Source of the DNA: Aquirufa nivalisilvae
Lineage (GTDB): Bacteria; Bacteroidota; Bacteroidia; Cytophagales; Spirosomataceae
Assembly (NCBI RefSeq): GCF_004307455.1
Contig: NZ_SEWX01000001.1
Coordinates: 62,001-126,000 of the forward strand
Length of the DNA stretch: 64,000 nucleotides
Direction of reading: 5' to 3'
Of this stretch, positions 42,123 through 50,346 are shown piece after piece. The notes below the pieces were generated by a model. It worked only from the letters and a program-made list of their open reading frames with translations, did no database searches and had not been told where the DNA came from. Both the position numbers and the translations under genes were made by a program. Each line of letters opens with the position of its first letter. Position 1 is the first letter of the stretch.

Positions 42123-44444
42123 ATGCCCATTCAAATTTCCAACGATACGTTAAAGGAGCATCTCAAGAAGACCTTTGGATTTAGCCAATTTCGTGGAGAA
42201 CAGGAAGCTATCATCCAAAATACGCTTCAAGGGAATAATAGCTTTGTGCTCATGCCTACTGGAGCAGGGAAATCTCTTTGCTACCAACTTCCGGCGATTG
42301 TAATGCCTGGAACAGCCATTGTTATTTCACCTTTAATTGCCTTGATGAAAAACCAAGTGGATCAAATGATCGCATTTGGCGTCAATGCCCAATTTTTAAA
42401 TTCATCCCTCACCCGATCTGAAATGAACCGGGTGAAAAATGAGGTCTTAAGTGGTGATGTAAAATTATTATACATTGCTCCTGAATCCCTAAATAAACAG
42501 GAGAATCTCAATTTTTTACAACAAGCCAATATCTCCTTTGTGGCCATTGATGAAGCACATTGTATTTCAGAATGGGGACACGACTTCAGACCAGAATATA
42601 GAAAAATTCGTGCCATCATTGAATCAGTAGATGAGAAACTACCGATTATCGCTTTGACAGCCACTGCTACACCAAAAGTGCAACTCGACATTCAAAAAAC
42701 ATTGAATTTAGAAGACGCCAAGGTGTTTAAATCTTCTTTCAATAGAAAGAACCTTTACTATGAAATTCGTTCCAAAAAGGATATTGATAAACAACTGATT
42801 CGTTACATCAAAAGTCATTCGGGAAAAGCTGGTATTATTTACTGCTTAAGTAGAAAACGAGTAGAGGAAATTGCAGATCTATTACATGTTAATGGCATCA
42901 AAGCCCTTCCCTACCATGCTGGATTAGATCCTGCCATTAGAATGGCCAATCAAGAGTCTTTTCTAAACGAAGAAGTAGAAGTGATGGTGGCAACCATTGC
43001 CTTTGGAATGGGCATCGATAAACCCGATGTGCGTTTTGTGATACATTATGATGCTCCTAAATCTTTAGAAGGATATTATCAAGAAACAGGTAGAGCTGGT
43101 AGAGATGGTTTAGATGGGACTTGTATCTTGTTTTACACGTACGACGACATCCTAAAACTAGATAAGTTCAATAAAGATAAAGCCGTTTCTGAAAAGGAAA
43201 ATGCCAAATTATTGTTGGCAGAAATGGTGTATTATGCCAATTTGGGAGTTTGTCGAAGAAAACAATTACTCAATTATTTTGGAGAATACATGGCGGAGAA
43301 TTGTGGCTTTTGCGACAACTGCCTTCATCCAACGCCAACCTTTAAGGCCGAAAGAGAAGTTGTTTTAGTCTTACAAGCCATTCAAGAAACAGAAGAAAAA
43401 TTTGATGCCGAACACATTGCTGATGTGTTGGAAGGCAAAGTGAATCAGTACGTTCAAAGTTACGATCATGACAAATTACCTGTATTTGGGGCAGGTAAAA
43501 CGGTTTCTTGGAATACTCAAGCCGTGGACGATGATGACGACGACGATGATAATGAGGATGAAGATGAGGATAATCCAACTCCTAAAAAACCGAAACTAAA
43601 AAAGAAGTCTCAGAAGGACAATCATGCTGAAGATGAGAAGTCTCCATGGATTTCATTCATCAAACAAATTACCATTCACGGGTATTTGGTCAAGGATATT
43701 GAAAACTATGGCGTCCTAAAATTAAGTGAAAAAGGTCTCAACTTTATTCAAGATTCTTACCCCGTAACTTTCTCAAGAGATCATGATTATGAGAAAGAAG
43801 CCGAGCCAGATGAAAATGATGAAATGAATGCGGGAGTAGGGGCCAAAGCCTACGACGATGCTTTATTTGAATTATTAAAAAACCTACGTAAGAAATTAGC
43901 CAAGGAGAAAAACCTTCCTCCTTATGTTATTTTCCAAGATCCATCTTTAGAAGAGATGGCGACTACTTATCCAAGCACCCAAGAAGAAATGGCTCAGATA
44001 AATGGAGTCGGAATGGGTAAAGTGATCAAGTTTGGAAAACCTTTCTTAGATGTAATCAATCGTTACGTAGATGAAAATGAGATTGAAACGGCCCGTGAAG
44101 TTGTTGTTAAATCGACCGTCAATAAGTCTAAAATTAAAATTTACATCATCCAGCAGGTAGATCGTAAAATAGATTTAGATGACATTGCTTATCAGAAAGA
44201 GTTAAGCATGGCTGAATTAATCGAAGAGATTGAAGCCATTTGTTATTCTGGTACTAAATTGAATTTAGATTATTACATCAATCAAGTCATTGAGCCTGAC
44301 AAGCAAGAAGAAATTTACGATTACTTCTTGAGTTCGGATACGGATAATATTACCGAAGCATTAGACAATTGCAACATTGACGACGTCAGTGAGGAAGAGT
44401 TGCGTTTAATGCGAATTAAATTTTTAAGTGAACTAGCCAATTAA
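42123..44444 (+). CDS. recQ: RecQ-family ATP-dependent DNA helicase
   Basis: A 773-residue 3'-5' helicase. Walker A is MPTGAGKSLCYQLPA (near residue 41), the DEAH box is IDEAHCISEWGHDFRPEY, motif VI is YYQETGRAGRDG. The zinc-binding cysteines of the RQC region (CRRKQLLNYFGE, CGFCDNC) are present. Residues 468-495 are a low-complexity insert, first nearly all Asp and Glu, then Lys-rich (VDDDDDDDDNEDEDEDNP; KKPKLKKKS). An HRDC domain (DDALFELLKNLRKKLAKEKN) and a helix-rich C-terminal extension of about 120 residues follow. It is longer than E. coli RecQ (about 610). The stop lies 8 bases before purD. Confidence 0.94.
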   Translation: MPIQISNDTLKEHLKKTFGFSQFRGEQEAIIQNTLQGNNSFVLMPTGAGKSLCYQLPAIVMPGTAIVISPLIALMKNQVDQMIAFGVNAQFLNSSLTRSEMNRVKNEVLSGDVKLLYIAPESLNKQENLNFLQQANISFVAIDEAHCISEWGHDFRPEYRKIRAIIESVDEKLPIIALTATATPKVQLDIQKTLNLEDAKVFKSSFNRKNLYYEIRSKKDIDKQLIRYIKSHSGKAGIIYCLSRKRVEEIADLLHVNGIKALPYHAGLDPAIRMANQESFLNEEVEVMVATIAFGMGIDKPDVRFVIHYDAPKSLEGYYQETGRAGRDGLDGTCILFYTYDDILKLDKFNKDKAVSEKENAKLLLAEMVYYANLGVCRRKQLLNYFGEYMAENCGFCDNCLHPTPTFKAEREVVLVLQAIQETEEKFDAEHIADVLEGKVNQYVQSYDHDKLPVFGAGKTVSWNTQAVDDDDDDDDNEDEDEDNPTPKKPKLKKKSQKDNHAEDEKSPWISFIKQITIHGYLVKDIENYGVLKLSEKGLNFIQDSYPVTFSRDHDYEKEAEPDENDEMNAGVGAKAYDDALFELLKNLRKKLAKEKNLPPYVIFQDPSLEEMATTYPSTQEEMAQINGVGMGKVIKFGKPFLDVINRYVDENEIETAREVVVKSTVNKSKIKIYIIQQVDRKIDLDDIAYQKELSMAELIEEIEAICYSGTKLNLDYYINQVIEPDKQEEIYDYFLSSDTDNITEALDNCNIDDVSEEELRLMRIKFLSELAN

Positions 44445-44452
44445 CGAATATT

Positions 44453-45739
44453 ATGAATGTATTACTTTTGGGATCCGGAGGACGAGAACATGCATTTGCC
44501 TGGAAAATATCCCAAAGTCCATTATTAAGTCAATTATACATTGCTCCGGGAAATCCTGGAACAGCCCAATTAGGCATCAATTTACCCTTTGGATACGCTG
44601 ATTTTACAGCTATTGTAGATACTATTAGAACCCATCAAATTGAATTAGTGATTGTAGGTCCTGAAGAACCCCTCGTCAAAGGAGTGCGGGATTTTATTGA
44701 ATCTCAGGAAGATTTACAACATGTAGGAATTGTGGGGCCTGGTGCTTTAGGTGCTCAATTAGAAGGAAGTAAAGATTTCTCTAAAAACTTCATGCATGCA
44801 CATGGAGTTCCTACCGCTGCGTCCAAAACATTTACGAAAGAAACGGGAGAAGAAGGTTTAGCCTATTTGGCAACACAATCTTTACCCATCGTATTAAAAG
44901 CGGATGGATTGGCAGCTGGAAAAGGCGTAATTATTGCACAAAGTCATGCCGAAGCTGAAAAAGCTTTCAAAGAAATGATCTATGATGCCAAATTTGGCGA
45001 GGCTAGTTCTAAAGTGGTTATTGAACAATTTTTGAGAGGTATAGAACTGTCTGTTTTTGTGTTAACTGATGGAGAAAACTATGTGGTTTTACCTGAGGCA
45101 AAAGACTATAAGCGTATTGGGGAAAATGATGAAGGATTGAATACTGGAGGCATGGGAGCCGTTTCTCCCGTACCCTTTGCTACAGAACGATTTATGGAAT
45201 TGGTCAAGCAAAAGGTGATTGAGCCCACGATTCAAGGATTAAAATCCGACAACATCCCCTACCAAGGTTTCATCTTCATAGGCTTAATGAATCATGAGGG
45301 AGAGCCTTATGTGATTGAATATAATGCCCGTATGGGAGATCCTGAAACAGAAGTAGTATTGCCAAGAATCGAATCAGATTTCTTATCTTTGCTTCTTGCT
45401 GCTGCTCGAGGGGAATTAAAAAACGAAAGTTTACAGATTTCTAACCAATATGCCGTTACCACCATGGTTGTGGCAGGAGGTTATCCTGAAGATTACCGAA
45501 AAGGGGATATCATGTCAGGCATTGAGAAAGTAGAAGAAGCCCTAGTATTCCATGCTGGGACCCGTGAGCAAGACGGACAAATTGTTACTTCGGGAGGCCG
45601 AGTAATGGCCTTAACAGGCACTTCAAATACCTTGGAAAGAGCGATTCAAAAGTCTCAAAGGGCTGCTCAAACCATTCAATTTGAAGGTAAAAACTTTAGA
45701 CGAGATATTGGTCTCGATGTATTACGCTACAAGTCGTAA
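44453..45739 (+). CDS. purD: Phosphoribosylamine-glycine ligase
   Basis: A 428-residue ATP-grasp enzyme, the second step of purine synthesis (GAR formation). The N-domain begins VLLLGSGGREHAFAWKI, VGPEEPLVKGV follows; ATP-grasp motifs are IVLKADGLAAGKGVIIA and EYNARMGDPETEVVLPR. Length is normal. It lies between recQ and ricT with gaps of 8 and 24 bp, a unit that appears co-transcribed; no functional link with the neighbours is obvious. Confidence 0.96.
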   Translation: MNVLLLGSGGREHAFAWKISQSPLLSQLYIAPGNPGTAQLGINLPFGYADFTAIVDTIRTHQIELVIVGPEEPLVKGVRDFIESQEDLQHVGIVGPGALGAQLEGSKDFSKNFMHAHGVPTAASKTFTKETGEEGLAYLATQSLPIVLKADGLAAGKGVIIAQSHAEAEKAFKEMIYDAKFGEASSKVVIEQFLRGIELSVFVLTDGENYVVLPEAKDYKRIGENDEGLNTGGMGAVSPVPFATERFMELVKQKVIEPTIQGLKSDNIPYQGFIFIGLMNHEGEPYVIEYNARMGDPETEVVLPRIESDFLSLLLAAARGELKNESLQISNQYAVTTMVVAGGYPEDYRKGDIMSGIEKVEEALVFHAGTREQDGQIVTSGGRVMALTGTSNTLERAIQKSQRAAQTIQFEGKNFRRDIGLDVLRYKS

Positions 45740-45763
45740 TGAGACCGATTGACATATATACTT

Positions 45764-47167
45764 ATGGCATGTAAATCGTGTTCAACTGGATCATGTGGAT
45801 CCAAGGCGTCAGCAGAAGGTGCTGTTTCAGGCTGCCAAAGCAACGGAAGTTGTGGTACTGGAGCTTGTAATAAAATGAACGTTTTTGATTGGTTATCCGA
45901 CTTGGATATCCCTCAATTTCAGCGTTTTCATGTGGTTGAAGTAAAATTCAAAGCAGGGAGAAAAGAATATTTCCGCAATCCTAATCAATTAGCCTTACAT
46001 ACAGGAGACTCCGTCATGGTCGATTCTTCATCTGGTGTGCAGCTGGGTGTTGTTTCACTTCAAGGAGAATTAGTGCGCTTACAATTATTGAAAAAGGGCA
46101 TTAAAGACGATGATAAACTCAAAGATATCTTACGCATTGCAACGGATAAAGATGAAGAAAAACATCGCATTTCACTAGAAAGAGATTTACCTACCTTATA
46201 TCGTACCCGTCAGATCATTGGAGATTTAAAGTTGAACATGAAACTTTCCGATGTAGAGTTTCTTTCTGATGGTACAAAAGCAGTATTTTATTATTCTTCA
46301 GACGACCGAGTTGATTTCCGAGAGTTAATTAAATTGCTGGCTACTGAATTTAAAATCCGAGTGGAAATGAAGCAGATTTCCCTTCGACAAGAGGCGGGAA
46401 GACTAGGAGGAATTGGTGTTTGTGGAAGAGAATTGTGTTGTTCCACTTGGCTTACTGACTTCAAAAATGTCACTACTTCGGCGGCTAGGTATCAAAATTT
46501 ATCTTTAAATCCTGTCAAATTAAGTGGCCAGTGTGGTCGCTTAAAATGTTGTCTCAATTATGAATTGGAGACTTACATGGACGCATTGAAAGAAATCCCT
46601 ACGATTGAAGGCAGATTAAAAACCAAGCGAGGAGATGCCATTTTACAAAAAACGGACATCTTTAAACGCATGATGTGGTTTGGGTATGCTGGAGAAGAAT
46701 CCATTTGGATTCCTGTAACTTGTGACCGTGTCAAAGAAATTATTGATTTAAACAAAAAAGGGATCATTCCTGACTCCTTCGAAAACCTGAATCCTGATGT
46801 GCCCGAGGTTGAAAAACCTAAATTATCTGAATTAAATTCAGATTTGGAAAGGATGGACAAAAAATACGGCAAGGGTAAACCTAGTGGTCAACGTTCAGAT
46901 AATCCAAGAAGAAATAATGGTGATCAAAAAGCACGTGGCAATTTCCAAAAAGGAAATAAAGGACCGGGAAATAACCCTAATAGACCACAAAGCAAGCCCG
47001 AAGGCAGTACGGACCGTCCTGATAATCGAGTAAAACCTCCTGTGGTAAATAGTCCAGAAGGCGCAGAAAATGCAGGAGAGGCTACACCAAAACCATTTAA
47101 AAAGAAATTCAAAAAGAAATTTAAACCCAGACCACCTAGAAATGGCCCTGAGACGCCCACTGCTTAA
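45764..47167 (+). CDS. ricT: PSP1/RicT-family protein with Cys-rich N-terminus
   Basis: A 467-residue cytoplasmic protein. The first 40 residues hold many cysteines (MACKSCSTGSCGSKA ... CQSNGSCGTGACNKM), a possible metal or Fe-S site. The PSP1 domain occupies about 50-300, with VEMKQISLRQEAGRLGGIGVCGRELCCSTWL and the pattern GQCGRLKCCLNYE, the conserved cysteines of RicT. RicT in Bacillus is part of a [4Fe-4S] complex affecting RNA processing. The tail (380-467) is low-complexity and basic (KPFKKKFKKKFKPRPP). The start is ATG 45764; a TTG 15 bases upstream is less likely. gldH starts 26 bp before its end. Confidence 0.9.
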   Translation: MACKSCSTGSCGSKASAEGAVSGCQSNGSCGTGACNKMNVFDWLSDLDIPQFQRFHVVEVKFKAGRKEYFRNPNQLALHTGDSVMVDSSSGVQLGVVSLQGELVRLQLLKKGIKDDDKLKDILRIATDKDEEKHRISLERDLPTLYRTRQIIGDLKLNMKLSDVEFLSDGTKAVFYYSSDDRVDFRELIKLLATEFKIRVEMKQISLRQEAGRLGGIGVCGRELCCSTWLTDFKNVTTSAARYQNLSLNPVKLSGQCGRLKCCLNYELETYMDALKEIPTIEGRLKTKRGDAILQKTDIFKRMMWFGYAGEESIWIPVTCDRVKEIIDLNKKGIIPDSFENLNPDVPEVEKPKLSELNSDLERMDKKYGKGKPSGQRSDNPRRNNGDQKARGNFQKGNKGPGNNPNRPQSKPEGSTDRPDNRVKPPVVNSPEGAENAGEATPKPFKKKFKKKFKPRPPRNGPETPTA

Positions 47168-47627
47168 ATTCTTTCTGTTATTTTTTTCCTTGAGCTTATT
47201 AATAGCTTGTCAAGGTGATCAGGTATTTGACCAAACAAGCAAAATGGGAGAGCAAGGCTGGTCGCAAAAAAATCAGATTGCTTATTCTTTTGAAATTAAA
47301 GACATCCATAAATCGTATAGCCTGTATGTGGCTTTACGACAATCGAATGATTACCCATTCAATAATTTTTATTTCATCCCCAAAGTACTTAGTTCAGATG
47401 GTAAATTGATCAAGCAAGCTTTGGCAGAAGCCATCTTGTATGATCCTAAATCAGGCAAAGCCAAAGGAGAGGGCTTAGGGGATATTTACAGCCACAAATT
47501 CTTAATTTTTAAGCAATTAAAATTTCCCAAAAAAGGCAAATACAGTTTACTTTTGTCGCATGACATGCGAACAGATACCTTGGCTGGAATAATTTCTGTC
47601 GGAGCATCCTTAGTCCCTAACCCCTAA
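47142..47627 (+). CDS. gldH: Gliding motility lipoprotein GldH
   Basis: A 161-residue lipoprotein: signal peptide with lipobox LIAC (lipidated C23), followed by QGDQVFDQTSKMGEQGWSQKNQIAYSFEI split here for length, typical of GldH (conserved Trp and D-[IV] after). GldH is needed for gliding and associates with the T9SS-driven motility machinery in Flavobacterium. The ATG at 47142 lies inside ricT, overlapping it by 26 bp; earlier in-frame starts would destroy the signal peptide. RicT-GldH adjacency is common in Bacteroidota. Confidence 0.9.
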   Translation: MALRRPLLKFFLLFFSLSLLIACQGDQVFDQTSKMGEQGWSQKNQIAYSFEIKDIHKSYSLYVALRQSNDYPFNNFYFIPKVLSSDGKLIKQALAEAILYDPKSGKAKGEGLGDIYSHKFLIFKQLKFPKKGKYSLLLSHDMRTDTLAGIISVGASLVPNP

Positions 47628-47631
47628 GCTT

Positions 47632-48114
47632 ATGTCTAAGATTGATGATATTGATAAACAAATCCTCGCCTTTTTACATGAAGACGCGTACATGTCCAAT
47701 AAAGACATGGCCCAGCGCTTAGGCATGAGCCCTACTCCTATCCATGAACGCATTAAACGCATGGAAAAAGACGGTGTTATTACGGGGTATAAAGCCACCA
47801 TCAATCCCAATAAATTAGGTAAATCTTTGACCGTATTTTGCGACATCTCCTTGAAAGAACATGCGGCAGAATACCTCAAGCAATTTGAAGAAGATGTGAT
47901 GAATTTATCAGAAGTACAAGAATGCTACTGCGTATCTGGTCATAGTGATTTCTTGCTTAAAATCGTTGTGGCTGATATGGATGAATATCGAGATTTTATC
48001 CTACATAAACTGGCGAGTATCAAGAATATTGGAAATGCACAAAGCCACTTTGTGATGAATCAAATACGAAATGAAAGCATTTTACCTTGGTTAAATCAAG
48101 AAAAAACTAGATAA
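47632..48114 (+). CDS. Lrp/AsnC-family transcriptional regulator
   Basis: A 160-residue regulator. The N-terminal winged HTH is DKQILAFLHEDAYMSNKDMAQRLGMSPTPIHERIKRMEKDGVITGYKA (residues 7-52; read in parts), and the RAM ligand/dimer domain includes EVQECYCVSGHSDFLLKIVVADMDEY. Amino acids are the usual effectors. It starts 4 bases after gldH and so may be the last gene of the ricT-gldH unit, or be controlled from inside it. Targets are unknown. Confidence 0.93.
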   Translation: MSKIDDIDKQILAFLHEDAYMSNKDMAQRLGMSPTPIHERIKRMEKDGVITGYKATINPNKLGKSLTVFCDISLKEHAAEYLKQFEEDVMNLSEVQECYCVSGHSDFLLKIVVADMDEYRDFILHKLASIKNIGNAQSHFVMNQIRNESILPWLNQEKTR

Positions 48115-48186
48115 ACCTATAAACTGGGGTAGATGCACCAATAAAATTACCTAACTTGAATAATTAACATCGTTTGAATTGACCTT

Positions 48187-49284
48187 ATGAACAAGATTAC
48201 AAAAACAATCGTCAGCCTATTAGTAATCGTTTTGATATTAGGCATCGCCTTTTACCCCAAGGTAAAAAAGACTTTTTTCGCCGAAAAGAAAGAAGAAGGT
48301 AAAGAGAAAGGCAAAGGTGGTCCTGGAGGGGGCAAAGGTGGTAAAACTACTGTCGTAGTGATGGTGGTAAAATCAACTCGACTAGATGACATGATCAATT
48401 CTACTGGTAGTATTTTACCCAATGAAGAAGTTGAAATCCGATCTGAAATAGCCGGAAGAATTATCCAATTAAATATCAAAGAAGGAGATGTAGTCCAGAA
48501 AGGAACAATTCTATTACATATCAATGACGATGATTTACAGGCGAGATTAAGAAAGCTAGGCTATAACAAAAAATTAGCGGAAGATAATGAAGCTCGTCAA
48601 AAGGTATTACTTCAAAAAGAAGCCATTTCTCAAAGAGAATATGATATTGCAGTAAACTCTGTTAATACCATTTCTGCGGATATCGAGGATTTAAAAGCTC
48701 AAATTTTAAAAACAACCATTCGCGCTCCTTTTTCAGGAACCGTTGGTTTTCGTTACGTAAGTATGGGTAGTTATATTTCGCCTACTACGAAAATTGCTAC
48801 ATTGACAAATACTAATCCAGCTAAAATAGAATTTTCTATTCCGGCTAAATATGCTTCTCAAATTCGCAAAGGCAATACGATTGAGTTTGTGACAGAAAAT
48901 GAGACAAAAACATATGCTGGTAAAGTATATGCCATTGATCCCAAAATTGACCCTTTAACTCGTACACTTCAGATTAGAGCTTTGTCTCCAAACCCAGGAG
49001 GGGTATTAGTTCCAGGTGCATTCGCAAAAGTTAACCTAATTTTGAAAACGAAGGGATCTGCCATTTTGGTTCCTACAGAAGCTGTCATTCCTGAATCCAA
49101 AGGAAGTAAAGTATTTGTTGTGAAGAATGGCAAGGCTGTTTCTACCAAAGTAGAATTAGGAACACGTGGGGAGAAAAACGTGGAGATTTTATCTGGATTA
49201 TCCATCGGTGACACATTGATTACCAATGGTATCATTCAAGTTAAACCAGACGGAGAAGTAGATATTAAAGAAGTCGTTCAATAA
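48187..49284 (+). CDS. RND efflux periplasmic adaptor subunit (MFP)
   Basis: A 365-residue membrane-fusion protein with one N-terminal membrane anchor (VSLLVIVLILGIAFY) and no lipobox. A short low-complexity linker (residues 37-55, Lys/Gly-rich) precedes the lipoyl half-motifs (GRIIQLNIKEGDVVQKGTILLHI; TTIRAPFSGTVGFRYVSMGSYISP), a short hairpin and the beta-barrel (LTNTNPAKIEFSIP). It connects an inner-membrane RND pump to an outer-membrane channel. The pump is encoded 1062 bp downstream after one other gene. Confidence 0.92.
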   Translation: MNKITKTIVSLLVIVLILGIAFYPKVKKTFFAEKKEEGKEKGKGGPGGGKGGKTTVVVMVVKSTRLDDMINSTGSILPNEEVEIRSEIAGRIIQLNIKEGDVVQKGTILLHINDDDLQARLRKLGYNKKLAEDNEARQKVLLQKEAISQREYDIAVNSVNTISADIEDLKAQILKTTIRAPFSGTVGFRYVSMGSYISPTTKIATLTNTNPAKIEFSIPAKYASQIRKGNTIEFVTENETKTYAGKVYAIDPKIDPLTRTLQIRALSPNPGGVLVPGAFAKVNLILKTKGSAILVPTEAVIPESKGSKVFVVKNGKAVSTKVELGTRGEKNVEILSGLSIGDTLITNGIIQVKPDGEVDIKEVVQ

Positions 49285-49291
49285 GATAAAG

Positions 49292-50338
49292 ATGCCCAGC
49301 ATTTACCTAAGTACAGCTCTTTGGCAATTTAAATTCCGCAAATTAGGTTATTTATTTGCAGGTTTAATTGCCTATATAAAGCTCTGTACTTGGGTTATTT
49401 TCCAACGAATTTCACATCCATCTAGACCAGTGGTGGGGGTATTGTTAGCTCAACATCTTGGTGATATTGTCGCCTCAGAGCCTATCATTCCTGCATTATT
49501 AGAGAAATATCCACAAGCTAAAATTGTGTGGATCATTCAAGGTCATTTTAGACCACTTTTAGAAAATCATCCAGGTATTTACCGCTTAGTTACGGAAGAA
49601 AATATGCTTTTTAGTTTCTTCTTAACAAAGTGGAATCCATTTCAGCAATTTTTCAACTTGCACTTAAATGAATTACGGAAAGATCCATATTTCCATATTC
49701 CTTTAGTCAATGAAACGGCGACAGAACTGAATATCAATATTCACAATTACTATTCCCAGCATAATTTATTGGAGAATTTTTCTCAATTAGCTGGCTTAGG
49801 ATTATTGACTGGGCAGCCAACACTTTATTTACCTAACAAAAAGTTTAGCCTTCCTTTTGAAGGAAATTATTGGCTTATCCATCGGATCTCCAATGATCCT
49901 TGTCGCGAATGGACTGACGAAAATTGGATAAAACTACTACAAGCAGCTATTCGAGAATGGGATATCAATATAGTAGAAATAGGTACTAGCCAAGGATTAG
50001 ATTTTCAACATCCGAATTTCTTATCATTGGTAGGCAAGACCAGTGTTGAGGATAGTTTATTCCTAATAAAATCCGCTCAGTTTTTTATTGGAATCGATTC
50101 AGGTCCAACACATTGTGCTAATGCTTTCCAAATTCCTGCTTTAATTATGCTAGGTGAATTTGCCGACTTTAAAAAGTATATGTCTTATTCCGGAGCATAT
50201 CAATTAAGTAATATTGCCTGTCTGGTTTACCACGAAAATGGCCCAGCAAAAAAATTAAGCTTCGATGAAGTATGGACTAAGCTCCAGCAAAGCGTTGAGG
50301 TTAATCACATCTTACCAGAAATACCAAATCATAAATAA
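49292..50338 (+). CDS. Glycosyltransferase family 9 (heptosyltransferase-like)
   Basis: A 348-residue protein with a hydrophobic segment at residues 18-35 (YLFAGLIAYIKLCTWVIF) and the GT-B pattern of family 9: VVGVLLAQHLGDIVASEPIIPALLEKYP split at the GDI motif near residues 50-75, and the C-terminal donor site FFIGIDSGPTHCANAFQIPAL. Such enzymes add sugars (heptose or related) to the lipopolysaccharide core. It lies between an RND adaptor gene (7 bp before) and the RND pump gene (8 bp after), an unusual position. The acceptor cannot be read from the sequence. Confidence 0.85.
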   Translation: MPSIYLSTALWQFKFRKLGYLFAGLIAYIKLCTWVIFQRISHPSRPVVGVLLAQHLGDIVASEPIIPALLEKYPQAKIVWIIQGHFRPLLENHPGIYRLVTEENMLFSFFLTKWNPFQQFFNLHLNELRKDPYFHIPLVNETATELNINIHNYYSQHNLLENFSQLAGLGLLTGQPTLYLPNKKFSLPFEGNYWLIHRISNDPCREWTDENWIKLLQAAIREWDINIVEIGTSQGLDFQHPNFLSLVGKTSVEDSLFLIKSAQFFIGIDSGPTHCANAFQIPALIMLGEFADFKKYMSYSGAYQLSNIACLVYHENGPAKKLSFDEVWTKLQQSVEVNHILPEIPNHK

Positions 50339-50346
50339 TATAAATT

